Source: Asterias amurensis (lineage: Eukaryota > Echinodermata > Asteroidea > Forcipulatida > Asteriidae). Taken from it: 64,000 bases of DNA. Position 1 is the first letter of the stretch. Every line of letters begins with the position of its first letter. The position numbers and the translations under genes are program-made. The DNA lies in contig NC_092657.1 in assembly GCF_032118995.1 (NCBI RefSeq), positions 10,865,891-10,929,890 on the forward strand, in the 5' to 3' direction. Below, piece after piece: positions 42,920 through 56,639 of the stretch. Below the pieces are notes generated by a model. That model saw nothing but the letters and a program-made list of their open reading frames with translations, ran no database searches and was not told where the DNA came from.

Positions 42920-45900
42920 TGATGACCATTGATGCTTCATGATGACCAAATGATGCCTATTGATGCTTCATGACCAAATGATGCTTCATGATGACCAAAT
43001 GATGCCGATTGATGCTTCATGATGACCAAATGATGCCTATTGATGCTTCATGACCAAATGATGCTTCATGATGACCAAATGATGCCTATTGATGCTTCAT
43101 GATGACCAAATGATGCCTATTGATGCTTCATGATGACCAAATGATGCCTATTGATGCTTCATGATGACCAAATGATGCCTATTGATGCTTCATGATGACC
43201 AAATGATGCCTATTGATGCTTCATGACCAAATGATGCCCATTGATGCTTCATGATGACCAAATGATGCCTATTGATGCTTCATGATGACCAAATGATGCC
43301 TATTGATGCTTCATAATGACCAAATGATGCCCATTGATGCTTCATGATGACCAAATGATGCCCATTGATGCTTCATGATGACCAAATGATGCCTATTGAT
43401 GCTTCATGATGACCAATCGATGCCTATTGATGCTTCATGATGACCAAATGATGCCTATTGATGCTTCATGATGACTAAATGATGCCTGTTGATGCTTCAT
43501 GATGACTAAATGATGCCTGTTGATGCTTCATGATGACCAAATGATGCCCATTGATGCTTCATGATGACTAAATGATGCCTGTTGATGCTTCATGATGACC
43601 AAATGATGCCTATTGATGCTTCATGATGACTAAATGATGCCTGTTGATGCTTCATGATGACCAAATGATGCCTATTGATGCTTCATAATGACCAAATGAT
43701 GCCCATTGATGCTTCATGATGACCAAATGATGCCCATTGATGCTTCATGATGACCAAATGATGCCTATTGATGCTTCATGATGACCAAATGATGCCCATT
43801 GATGCTTCATGATGACTAAATGATGCCTGTTGATGCTTCATGATGACCAAATGATGCCTATTGATGCTTCATGATGACCAAATGATGCCTATTGATGCTT
43901 CATGATGACCAAATGATGCCCATTGATGCTTCATGATGACCAAATGATGCCTATTGATGCTTCATGATGACCAAATGATGCCTATTGATGCTTCATGATG
44001 ACCAAATGATGCCTATTGATGCTTCATGATGACTAAATGATGCCCATTGATGCTTCATGATGACCAAATGATGCCTATTGATGCTTCATGATGACCAAAT
44101 GATGCCTATTGATGCTTCATGATGACCAAATGATGCCCATTGATGCTTCATGATGACTAAATGATGCCTGTTGATGCTTCATGATGACCAAATGATGCCT
44201 ATTGATGCTTCATGATGACTAAATGATGCCTGTTGATGCTTCATGATGACTAAATGATGCCTGTTGATGCTTCATGATGACCAAATGATGCCCATTGATG
44301 CTTCATGATGACTAAATGATGCCTGTTGATGCTTCATGATGACCAAATGATGCCTATTGATGCTTCATGATGACTAAATGATGCCTGTTGATGCTTCATG
44401 ATGACCAAATGATGCCCATTGATGCTTCATGATGACTAAATGATGCCTGTTGATGCTTCATGATGATGCCCATTGATGCTTCATGATGACTAAATGATGC
44501 CTGTTGATGCTTCATGATGACCAAATGATGCCTATTGATGCTTCATGATGACCAAATGATGCCTATTGATGCTTCATGATGACCAAATGATGCCTATTGA
44601 TGCTTCATGATGACCAAATGATGCCTATTGATGCTTCATGATGACCAAATGATGCCTATTGATGCTTCATGATGACCATATGATGCCTATTGATGCTTCA
44701 TGATGACCAAATGATGCCTATTGATGCTTCATGATGACTAAATGATGCCTGTTGATGCTTCATGATGACCAAATGATGCCTATTGATGCTTCATGATGAC
44801 CATATGATGCCCATTGATGCTTCATGATGACCATATGATGCCCATTGATGCTTCATGATGACCAAATGATGCCCATTGATGCTTCATGATGACCAATCGA
44901 TGCCTATTAATGCTTCATGATGACCAAATGATGCCTATTGATGCTTCATGATGACCAAATGATGCCTGTTGATGCTTCATGATGACCAAATGATGCCTAT
45001 TGATGCTTCATGATGACCAATCGATGCCTATTAATGCTTCATGATGACCAAATGATGCCTATTGATGCTTCATGATGACCAAATGATGCCTGTTGATGCT
45101 TCATGATGACCAAATGATGCCTATTGATGCTTCATGATGACCAAATGATGCCTATTGATGCTTCATGATGACCAAATGATGCCTATTGATGCTTCATGAT
45201 GACCAAATGATGCCTATTGATGCTTCATAATGACCAAATGATGCCTATTGATGCTTCATGATGACCAAATGATGCCTATTGATGCTTCATAATGACCAAA
45301 TGATGCTTCATGATGACCAAATGATGCCTATTGATGCTTCATGATGACCAAATGATGCCGATTGATGACCAAATGATGCCTGTTGATGCTTCATGATGAC
45401 CAAATGATGCCTATTGATGCTTCATAATGACCAAATGATGCCTATTGATGCTTCATGATGACCAAATGATGCCTATTGATGCTTCATAATGACCAAATGA
45501 TGCTTCATGATGACCAAATGATGCCTATTGATGCTTCATGATGACCAAATGATGCCTATTGATGCTTCATGATGACCAAATGATGCCTATTGATGCTTCA
45601 TAATGACCAAATGATGCCGATTGATGCTTCATGATGACTAAATGATGCCTGTTGATGCTTCATGATGACCAAATGATGCCCATTGATGCTTCATGATGAC
45701 CAATCGATGCCCATTGATGCTTCATGATGACCAAATGATGCCCATTGATGCTTCATGATGACCAAATGATGCCTATTGATGCTTCATGATGACCAAATGA
45801 TGCCCATAGATGCTTCATGATGACCAAATGATGCCCATTAATGCTTCATAATGACCAAATGATGCCTATTGATGCTTCATGATGACCAAATGATGCCTAT

Positions 45901-48900
45901 TGATGCTTCATAATGACCAAATGATGCTTCATGATGACCAAATGATGCCTATTGATGCTTCATGATGACCAAATGATGCCTATTGATGCTTCATGATGAC
46001 CAAATGATGCCTATTGATGCTTCATAATGACCAAATGATGCCGATTGATGCTTCATGATGACTAAATGATGCCTGTTGATGCTTCATGATGACCAAATGA
46101 TGCCCATTGATGCTTCATGATGACCAATCGATGCCCATTGATGCTTCATGATGACCAAATGATGCCCATTGATGCTTCATGATGACCAAATGATGCCTAT
46201 TGATGCTTCATGATGACCAAATGATGCCCATAGATGCTTCATGATGACCAAATGATGCCCATTAATGCTTCATGATGACCAAATGATGCCTATTGATGCT
46301 TCATGATGACCAAATGATGCCTATTGATGCTTCATGATGACCAAATGATGCCCATTAATGCTTCATGATGACCAAATGATGCCTATTGATGCTTCATGAT
46401 GACCAAATGATGCCTATTGATGCTTCATAATGACCAAATGATGCCCATTGATGCTTCATGATGACCAAATGATGCCCATTGATGCTTCATGATGACCAAA
46501 TGATGCCTATTGATGCTTCATGATGACCAAATGATGCCCATTGATGCTTCATGATGACTAAATGATGCCTGTTGATGCTTCATGATGACCAAATGATGCC
46601 TATTGATGCTTCATGATGACCAAATGATGCCTATTGATGCTTCATGATGACCAAATGATGCCTATTGATGCTTCATGATGACCAAATGATGCCCATTGAT
46701 GCTTCATGATGACCAAATGATGCCTATTGATGCTTCATGATGACCAAATGATGCCTATTGATGCTTCATGATGACCAAATGATGCCCATTGATGCTTCAT
46801 GATGACCAAATGATGCCTATTGATGCTTCATGATGACCAAATGATGCCTATTGATGCTTCATAATGACCAAATGATGCCCATTGATGCTTCATGATGACC
46901 AAATGATGCCCATTGATGCTTCATGATGACTAAATGATGCCTGTTGATGCTTCATGATGACCAAATGATGCCCATTGATGCTTCATGATGACCAAATGAT
47001 GCCTATTGATGCTTCATGATGACCAAATGATGCCTATTGATGCTTCATGATGACCAAATGATGCCCATTGATGCTTCATGATGACCAAATGATGCCTATT
47101 GATGCTTCATGATGACCAAATGATGCCTATTGATGCTTCATGATGACCAAATGATGCCTATTGATGCTTCATGATGACCAAATGATGCCCATTGATGCTT
47201 CATGATGACCAAATGTTGCCTATTGATGCTTCATGATGACCAAATGATGCCTATTGATGCTTCATGATGACCAAATGATGCCTATTGATGCTTCATGATG
47301 ACTAAATGATGCCTATTGATGCTTCATGATGACCAAATGATGCCCATTGATGCTTCATGATGACCAAATGATGCCTATTGATGCTTCATGATGACCAAAT
47401 GATGCCTATTGATGCTTCATGATGACCAAATGATGCCTATTGATGCTTCATGATGACCAAATGATGCCCATTGATGCTTCATGATGACCAAATGTTGCCT
47501 ATTGATGCTTCATGATGACCAAATGATGCCTATTGATGCTTCATGATGACCAAATGATGCCCATTGATGCTTCATGATGACTAAATGATGCCTGTTGATG
47601 CTTCATGATGACCAAATGATGCCTATTGATGCTTCATGATGACTAAATGATGCCTGTTGATGCTTCATGATGACTAAATGATGCCTGTTGATGCTTCATG
47701 ATGACCAAATGATGCCCATTGATGCTTCATGATGACTAAATGATGCCTGTTGATGCTTCATGATGACCAAATGATGCCTATTGATGCTTCATGATGACTA
47801 AATGATGCCTGTTGATGCTTCATGATGACCAAATGATGCCCATTGATGCTTCATGATGACTAAATGATGCCTGTTGATGCTTCATGATGACCAAATGATG
47901 CCCATTGATGCTTCATGATGACTAAATGATGCCTGTTGATGCTTCATGATGACCAAATGATGCCTATTGATGCTTCATGATGACCAAATGATGCCTATTG
48001 ATGCTTCATGATGACCAAATGATGCCTATTGATGCTTCATGATGACCAAATGATGCCTATTGATGCTTCATGATGACCAAATGATGCCTATTGATGCTTC
48101 ATGATGACCATATGATGCCTATTGATGCTTCATGATGACTAAATGATGCCTGTTGATGCTTCATGATGACTAAATGATGCCTATTGATGCTTCATGATGA
48201 CCAAATGATGCCTATTGATGCTTCATGATGACCAAATGATGCCTAATGATGCTTCATGATGACCAAATGATGCCTGTTGATGCTTCATGATGACCAAATG
48301 ATGCCTATTGATGCTTCATGATGACCAAATGATGCCCATTGATGCTTCATGATGACCAAATGATGCCTATTGATGCTTCATGATGACCAAATGATGCCTA
48401 TTGATGCTTCATGATGACCAAATGATGCCCATTGATGCTTCATGATGACCAAATGATGCCTATTGATGCTTCATGATGACCAAATGATGCCTATTGATGC
48501 TTCATGATGACCAAATGATGCCTATTGATGCTTCATGATGACCAAATGATGCCCATTGATGCTTCATGATGACCAAATGTTGCCTATTGATGCTTCATGA
48601 TGACCAAATGATGCCTATTGATGCTTCATGATGACCAAATGATGCCTATTGATGCTTCATGATGACTAAATGATGCCTATTGATGCTTCATGATGACCAA
48701 ATGATGCCCATTGATGCTTCATGATGACCAAATGATGCCTATTGATGCTTCATGATGACCAAATGATGCCTATTGATGCTTCATGATGACCAAATGATGC
48801 CTATTGATGCTTCATGATGACCAAATGATGCCCATTGATGCTTCATGATGACCAAATGTTGCCTATTGATGCTTCATGATGACCAAATGATGCCTATTGA

Positions 48901-51349
48901 TGCTTCATGATGACCAAATGATGCCCATTGATGCTTCATGATGACTAAATGATGCCTGTTGATGCTTCATGATGACCAAATGATGCCTATTGATGCTTCA
49001 TGATGACTAAATGATGCCTGTTGATGCTTCATGATGACTAAATGATGCCTGTTGATGCTTCATGATGACCAAATGATGCCCATTGATGCTTCATGATGAC
49101 TAAATGATGCCTGTTGATGCTTCATGATGACCAAATGATGCCTATTGATGCTTCATGATGACTAAATGATGCCTGTTGATGCTTCATGATGACCAAATGA
49201 TGCCCATTGATGCTTCATGATGACTAAATGATGCCTGTTGATGCTTCATGATGACCAAATGATGCCCATTGATGCTTCATGATGACTAAATGATGCCTGT
49301 TGATGCTTCATGATGACCAAATGATGCCTATTGATGCTTCATGATGACCAAATGATGCCTATTGATGCTTCATGATGACCAAATGATGCCTATTGATGCT
49401 TCATGATGACCAAATGATGCCTATTGATGCTTCATGATGACCAAATGATGCCTATTGATGCTTCATGATGACCATATGATGCCTATTGATGCTTCATGAT
49501 GACCAAATGATGCCTATTGATGCTTCATGATGACTAAATGATGCCTGTTGATGCTTCATGATGACTAAATGATGCCTGTTGATGCTTCATGATGACTAAA
49601 TGATGCCTATTGATGCTTCATGATGACCAAATGATGCCTATTGATGCTTCATGATGACCAAATGATGCCTAATGATGCTTCATGATGACCAAATGATGCC
49701 TGTTGATGCTTCATGATGACCAAATGATGCCTATTGATGCTTCATGATGACCATATGATGCCCATTGATGCTTCATGATGACCAAATGATGCCTATTGAT
49801 GCTTCATGATGACCAAATGATGCCTGTTGATGCTTCATGATGACCAATCGATGCCTATTGATGCTTCATGATGACCAAATGATGCCTATTGATGCTTCAT
49901 GATGACCATATGATGCCCATTGATGCTTCATGATGACCATATGATGCCCATTGATGCTTCATGATGACCAATCGATGCCTATTAATGCTTCATGATGACC
50001 AAATGATGCCTATTGATGCTTCATGATGACCAAATGATGCCTGTTGATGCTTCATGATGACCAAATGATGCCTATTGATGCTTCATGATGACCAAATGAT
50101 GCCTATTGATGCTTCATGATGACCAAATGATGCCTATTGATGCTTCATGATGACCAAATGATGCCTATTGATGCTTCATAATGACCAAATGATGCCTATT
50201 GATGCTTCATGATGACCAAATGATGCCTATTGATGCTTCATAATGACCAAATGATGCTTCATGATGACCAAATGATGCCTATTGATGCTTCATGATGACC
50301 AAATGATGCCGATTGATGACCAAATGATGCCTGTTGATGCTTCATGATGACCAAATGATGCCTATTGATGCTTCATAATGACCAAATGATGCCTATTGAT
50401 GCTTCATGATGACCAAATGATGCCCATTGATGCTTCATGATGACCAAATGATGCCTATTGATGCTTCATAATGACCAAATGATGCCCATTGATGCTTCAT
50501 GATGACCAAATGATGCCCATTGATGCTTCATGATGACCAAATGATGCCTATTGATGCTTCATGATGACCAAATGATGCCCATTGATGCTTCATGATGACT
50601 AAATGATGCCTGTTGATGCTTCATGATGACCAAATGATGCCTATTGATGCTTCATGATGACCAAATGATGCCTATTGATGCTTCATGATGACCAAATGAT
50701 GCCCATTGATGCTTCATGATGACCAAATGATGCCTATTGATGCTTCATGATGACCAAATGATGCCTATTGATGCTTCATGATGACCAAATGATGCCTATT
50801 GATGCTTCATGATGACCAAATGATGCCCATTGATGCTTCATGATGACCAAATGATGCCTATTGATGCTTCATGATGACCAAATGATGCCTATTGATGCTT
50901 CATGATGACCAAATGATGCCCATTGATGCTTCATGATGACTAAATGATGCCTGTTGATGCTTCATGATGACCAAATGATGCCTATTGATGCTTCATGATG
51001 ACTAAATGATGCCTGTTGATGCTTCATGATGACTAAATGATGCCTGTTGATGCTTCATGATGACCAAATGATGCCCATTGATGCTTCATGATGACTAAAT
51101 GATGCCTGTTGATGCTTCATGATGACCAAATGATGCCTATTGATGCTTCATGATGACTAAATGATGCCTGTTGATGCTTCATGATGACCAAATGATGCCC
51201 ATTGATGCTTCATGATGACTAAATGATGCCTGTTGATGCTTCATGATGACCAAATGATGCCCATTGATGCTTCATGATGACTAAATGATGCCTGTTGATG
51301 CTTCATGATGACCAAATGATGCCTATTGATGCTTCATGATGACCAAATG
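42920..51349. repeat. 31-bp satellite array, 8.4 kb, ~270 copies
   Basis: The monomer is built of TTGATGCTTCATGATGACC and AAATGATGCCTA, 31 bp in total. Main variants differ at a few sites: CCTATT, CCCATT or CCTGTT, and GACCAAA or GACTAAA; rarer marks are ACCATATG, CCAATCG, AAATGTTGCC and CATAATGACC. Rare marks recur at a constant 1364 bp (44 monomers): 47211/48575, 47490/48854 and 48106/49470, showing higher-order duplication. No frame longer than 60 codons exists on either strand. A few monomers are shortened to ~17 bp. Confidence 0.97.
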
Positions 51350-52562
51350 TTAGCATCGGCGGTGGTTCACCTTCAGTGTTCCCGGGGTGGGTCATACCCA
51401 AAACTTGCCTAGCACACATACAGCCCGGAAAACGACAAAAACTGCAACTATTGATGAATAACACTCTTCAGACATTATTATACAGTAACACGAAGATAAA
51501 GCATGATGAGAAACTGATAAATAGGTTACTGTGTAAAAGAATATTCTAACTGAGGGCTTTGACTTCTTGTGTGCAGGGCGGGTTTAACTGAGTAACCCAA
51601 AGGTGCGACTAGCCGTCTGCTTGATTTTCTTGCAGTGGTCGTCCCATCGAAGATCATGAGATCCATGTGTGTACTCGTCTGTCCAAAGATGTTGTAATGG
51701 AAAGTACTTGGGTTGCTCTTCTTCGTTATAGAAAGGATAGCACACTTTTTACGGTTAATATCTGGATGCAAACTCATCTGGAGAAATATCATTCAACCCA
51801 GCCACATACAACTTTTAAAAATCTTTGTTCAGACATAAACACTCCACCTGCATACCTGCCAACCATTCCAATTTTGGCGTATTCATAACGGAAATACAAG
51901 CTGTACTCCGGATTACGAATGTATCACCTTTATTACACATTTCCTGAAAATCCTGTACATTGTGAATTATATACAGCGATTTGTAAGTAATTTGAGCGGT
52001 ATGATGTTTCAATTATTTGTCGTCTGGCTTTCCAAACAATATATTTGTTTTAAATTGTTAATTAAAAACAGCGATTTATGAATATTTTGAACATTTTGAA
52101 TATTTTGAGCGATGTGATGTTTCAAATATTTATCCGTCTTGCTTTCTCATCAGTCGTTGAGCATGCGATCAAATCAGGGGGGAGATTGCCACCCGAGTCG
52201 CCCCTGATGCTCTTTGAGCACCGACAGGATTAGTCTTGGGCCAAGACGATACTTTTGCAGATATATTACTGTCATAGGAACCTCGGCCACGTAACCAGTT
52301 AAAAATCAAATATACTTATGGCCCACTGTTGTTTAAATCTGCGAGCTTCTTGTAACAAGACTAACGGTGGGCACTTACCCCCGTTTTCATTCTGCTCACC
52401 CGGATGCGTATTTCTTTCCAGGAAGATTGTGGGTAATTATTTTCCCACTTTCATCCTGGGAAAAACCTGCGAGCGCTAATGACTTTGTCGGTACCCACCA
52501 TTATACTTGAATGTATATCTCAACAAACTATAACTCGAACAAACTCAACATAACGGTCACCA
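51350..52562. other. Non-coding DNA between satellite and hAT-like pseudogene
   Basis: Includes a short direct repeat of CAGCGATTTGTAA/CAGCGATTTATGAA with ATGTGATGTTTCAAT near 51974-52130. No gene is supported. Confidence 0.3.
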
Positions 52563-54494
52563 GTGTTTGGTTTCGATCGATCCGAAGAAAGACGGAGTGC
52601 ATTTGCGTGCAAACACGTCAGCTCCCAGCCTGGTTTCCATAAGTCTAAAGTGTGCGTCTTCAACCAAGGAAAATGTCGCAAAAACGTTCGTTACAGAAAT
52701 TTCGGGTGGACCAAGTACCCAGGAATTGTTGCTTCTAAGCTTCGAGTCCACCATGCATTTTGTGCAGTATACCGTGCTGACCTCAGCATTGTCCATGGAG
52801 GAATTTATGATATAAAGAAGCATGTGGACAGTAAGAAGCATACGTTTCACAGTGATGAGATTCTTCCGCTTTTTAGCGGAATTCCGACTTTGAAAAAGCG
52901 TTTTTTTTTTCTTCAGTTCCGACTTTTTTAAAACCTCTGACTTTGGCAAATTAAGTTCTGAACCTTTCACTTTCCAATATTAAAATTAGCAATAGATTAA
53001 ATTTTTTATAGATACTTGCTAGATTACATTTGCCCGCGATCGGGATCTGAAGTGCTCTCGTTCATTTCAGAATACTCGTACAATCATTGAAAACATGATG
53101 CACAAACCACATTTACAGGGGATCTACACACAGTCGCCCACTACATAATACTCCATGCAGTAGGCACAGCTTATTAAACAATACACACAGTCGTCCAAAG
53201 TCCTTTCTGACCAACATTCCCCACGCTGTGATTGGCCATTGATGGCTGTTGATAATTCCATATTCATGACCTTCTTCACTCGACTTCAATGCAGTACACA
53301 TTCACGAACAGAGTAAAGAATTGCCGCACGTTAGGCAGGCTGTACATTGTGCGTTATGCCTGTAGGCTATGCACGATATACAGCCTTGGAGGATAATAGC
53401 ATGGACAACTTTTGCCAACAGAGGGCGTTACGGAGCAACAGTTCATTGAATCATTTCTCGACGTGCGTTGTTGAATGATCGTTGATTCATGAAGATTTTG
53501 TGGCAAACGGAGTTCAAAACATAGTCAAATCAACCTCGAAATCAACAACGAAATCATTTAAGTTGTTGGTGGAAAGGAAAATCCTCAAAAACGTAATTTT
53601 AAGGGCTTCACTTCCATTTTTTTCCCCTTTTTTCGATTTTCTTTCATTTCCCGAATTTTTGTGTGTGTAAATATATGCGGGCTAGTGAAATAAACCTGCG
53701 CACGATCGAGAATTTTGGTCGAATCATCCGGCGGGCGAAAAAAAAGTTAAGAATATTCACCTCCTGTGATAAACAAATTTCAGTTATTTTTATTTTTTCA
53801 GAGTCTCATCCCTGGCACAGCAGTGCGGTCGAGTCAAGTCAGAAGTTGATAGGTTATTTTGCACATGGGATTCCTATTAACAGAGTGCTGAAGTCCTATT
53901 AACAGAGCACAGCTTACCTTTAGCACCTGCTGATCAAACGAATGTTTCCAGATTCGCAGATCGCCAAAAAATATGGATCGGGTCGAACAAAATCATCACA
54001 AATCGTCGACGCTCTCGACAGACACTGCAGGATAAGTCCTTCAAAATACGACAAATGCAACATTTAGCATGGCGACAGATAGAAGTACAGTCTATGAGGA
54101 TGTAAAACTTTACCCGATTTGCGTCCGTTACTTTGATAAGGGGCTTGGGAAAGTCATGTCGGTGTCACTGTCCCTCCGTGAGTGCAACAAAGCGTCTACA
54201 GGCGAAAACATTTTCAAGATACTACATTTTCAAGAACTTGACAAGTCTCACGTTCCCTGGAAAAATCTTGTTATAGTTTTGCTGCAGACAATGCATCGGT
54301 CATGCTGGGGAAACATAAAGGAGTGCGACATTTTTGACTACACGGGCATCATATGTTTACATTTGGTAGCTTCAAAAGTTAATTCAGTTTGGTAGTTCAC
54401 ATGCCAAAACTATTCAATTGTCCAAAATATGATTAAATGATGGTAGTTTTAGAGAGGATATAACCAAGAATAATTAGGTAGCTAGAGGCTAGGG

Positions 54495-54815
54495 TGTATG
54501 GGTAAAAACCTAAATTTAATATTCTTTATCCCGATGCAAATTTAACATCTATTATATCGTTGCGGTACCCGCTGCCCAAAAAAAGGATTCGAACTGCCTC
54601 TAGCTAGCGGGCAACCTCGGTAGTCTAGTTGGTAAGACACTGCTCTAGAATTGCAAGGGTCGTGGGTTCGAATCCCACCCGAGTAGCATGCCTGTGATAT
54701 TTTTTCACAGGACTCAGGAAAGTACTGAGTATACAGTGCTAACACACATCAGTGTATGGGTAAAAACCAAAATTTAATATTCTTTATCCCGATGCAAATT
54801 TAACATCTATTATAT
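54495..54815 (+). mobile_element. tRNA-derived SINE flanked by 63-bp direct repeats
   Basis: Bases 54614-54685 form a tRNA-like head: TAGTCTAGTTGG fits the RNA polymerase III A box and GGTTCGAATCC is a perfect B box; D-arm and acceptor pairing (CTCGG/CCGAG) are visible. The body and tail follow to 54815. The 63-bp tail sequence (TGTATGGGTAAAAACC ... AACATCTATTATAT) also stands at 54495-54557, before the head. It is more likely the tail of an earlier, truncated SINE copy than a target duplication, because it is too long for one. The SINE splits the hAT-like pseudogene. Confidence 0.8.
54614..54685 (+). promoter_or_regulatory. Internal RNA polymerase III promoter of the SINE
   Basis: A box at ~54621-54632 and B box at ~54665-54675, spaced as in a tRNA gene. 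The anticodon stem is degraded, so it is not a functional tRNA gene. Confidence 0.7.
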
Positions 54816-55486
54816 ACGATATGTAGCATATTCTTATTCATACAACAATCAAGTTATTGGGTTGACCACCCGTAGAGGGACCTCTGCCAAATTTTCCAAT
54901 TTATTTCCGTTATGAAAATTATTGGCAAGGCCCAAGTGAGGCAATATGTTACGCACCTGTCAATATTCAATGTATGTAAGGGGGCCTACTCACTGCAGTG
55001 CTAATTTTTTTTCTTCACAGGATGTGCTTGTCATTTGATGCATCTTGCTGCTGGTAAAGCAGCTGATCAACACCCTGTTAAGGTTGATGAATTACTAGTC
55101 GATATATATTACTACCCCGAGAAGAGCAGCAAAAGGAATCCAAAGTTAAGGGTGTGTCAAGAGAGGGCCGACGTTCCTAAACACAAGGTAGTCAACAAGT
55201 CTCTACCCGGTAGCTGTCATTAGGAAAGGAAAGTATATCACACGTCTCTACCCGGTGGCTGTCATTAGGAAAGTACATCATACGACTCGTGGAACAATGG
55301 AATGCAATACTTCCATACTTTCAAGGTCAGATGGTCAGATGGCACTTGAAAATAAAAAAAGGCAAAAGACAGCTCCAAACGGAAACATGCTCCCACTAAA
55401 ACTGCTGAAACTGCTAAACTGAAGAAACAGAAGATAACCCATAAGGCGACTCCTGACTCTTCTAAGACATCCACTAATGCCAAGCA

Positions 55487-55960
55487 ACCAACCGGCACTA
55501 CCAAGCAACCTTCCAGGACTGCCAATCAACCAACCAGCACTGCCAAGCAACCAACCGGCACTACCAAGCAACCTTCCAGGACTGCCAAGCAACCAACCAG
55601 CACTGCCAAGCAACCATCCAACACTGCCAAGCAACCAACCAGCACTGCCAAGCAACCAACCAGCTCTGCCAAGCAACCTTCCAGCACTGCCAAGCAACCG
55701 ACCAGCACTGCCAAGCAACCAATCAGCACTGCCAAGCTATGCACCAGCACTGCCAAGCAACCGTCCAGCACTGCCAAGCAACCAACCAGCACTGCCAAGC
55801 AACCGATCAGCACTGCCAAGCCATCAACCAGCACTGCCAAGCAACCATCCAACACTGCCAAGCAACCAACCAACACTGCCAAGCAACCAATCAGCACTGC
55901 CAACCAGCACTGCCAAGCAACCAATCAGCACTGCCAAGCAGCACTGCAGAGCAACCAATC
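55487..55960 (+). repeat. 21-bp coding-type minisatellite (STAKQPT repeat)
   Basis: About 22 copies of a 21-bp unit around AGCACTGCCAAGCAACCAACC. All frames on both strands are nearly stop-free because the unit has none. The frame that continues a lysine/threonine-rich stretch before the array (KRKHAPTKTAET, KLKKQKITHKATPDSSKTS at ~55377-55480) gives the heptapeptide STAKQPT. This looks like a low-complexity tail added to or replacing the C-terminal part of the hAT-like gene. Beyond 55900 the repeat slips out of frame. Confidence 0.85.
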
Positions 55961-56639
55961 AGCACTGCCAAGCCATCAACCAGCACTTCCAAACCATGCA
56001 CTGCCAGCACTATGTATACATCAACTTCCAATACTGCCAAGTCATCAACTACTTCTGCAAAATCAGCCACCTCTAGTAACAGTACTCTGAAGCCAGCTAT
56101 TTTTGTTCCTTATAATTTTTTTGTTTTGTGTATTTGATTTTTATTGGTTCGTTGTTTGTACTGTTCGCGAAATAATCTTGTGTATAAAAAAAAAGTTTAC
56201 TTAAAAAAGAAATCAAACTATGGACCAATTAATAGATTAGGGTAGAGGCGGGTAAATTCGACAGGGAGCAGAATTCGACAGGTAATTAATGATATGCATG
56301 ATAAAATAAATACGTCAGAGCTTGTAGTAAAAACAAATGTGTCATGTGTCTTACTTTTCCGCTGATTGTTCTCGTCGTTCTAACAATTTTGTTAGAAGTT
56401 CAAAGAAAGAAGAAAAACGCTGAAAACTACCACGCAGTGCGCTATACGCGCCATTGTTGTGTGATGCCCGGGGGGGGGGGGGGGGGGGGTTGTCTGAACA
56501 AAGGGCTGTTGGAAAATAGGGATGTCGGAATATGGAGCAGTCACCGGAATTGTGGTGATGAATGTTAGTTAAAGGGGGGTTGGGAACTTGTTAACATTCG
56601 TCCATTAAACAATATTCCCTACATATTAATTTCAGGATC
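55961..56639. other. Non-coding DNA with a 20-bp G tract
   Basis: A run of 20 G lies at 56470-56489. The frames crossing it are not supported as genes. Confidence 0.4.

Larger units (their letters stand above)
52563..55330 (+). pseudogene. hAT-like transposase gene, decayed and interrupted
   Basis: Segments of one protein appear in order on the + strand: a BED-like finger at ~52690-52845 (FCAVYRADLSIVHGG, KKHVDSKKHT; the second zinc Cys is Tyr); MFPDSQIAKKYGSGRTKSSQ at ~53941; YEDVKLYPICVRYFDKGLG and KASTGENIFKI at 54090-54230; FAADNASVMLGKHKGVRHF at ~54279 after a frameshift; GCACHLMHLAAGKAADQHP at 55020; DIYYYPEKSSKRN at 55100; and STRWLSLGKYI, RLVEQWNAILPYF at 55240-55320. These are the conserved blocks of a hAT-type transposase family. 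Stops, frameshifts, a ~45-bp tandem duplication near 55190-55280 and a SINE show it is dead. Confidence 0.7.

Noticed and set aside
42920..51349. ATGATGA in every satellite monomer matches the snoRNA box C consensus
   Set aside because: No CTGA box D or terminal stem accompanies it in the monomers, and the motif follows from the ATG-rich repeat itself.
42920..51349. Array of short repeats as a CRISPR locus
   Set aside because: No unique spacers: the repeat is head to tail, and the genome is eukaryotic.
52557..52970. 137-codon - strand frame
   Set aside because: Antisense of the BED-like finger segment of the hAT pseudogene, which has clear family motifs on the + strand.
54614..54685. Functional tRNA gene
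   Set aside because: A and B boxes are good but the anticodon stem does not pair properly and the segment continues into a SINE body and tail.
54542..54745. - strand frame containing GIRTHDPCNSRAVSYQLDY
   Set aside because: This is the well-known antisense translation of a tRNA-like SINE head, not a gene.
55335..55924. Long - strand frames rich in Leu/Gly/Ala-Val over the 21-bp minisatellite
   Set aside because: The repeat unit contains no stop in any frame; the antisense frames are composition artefacts.
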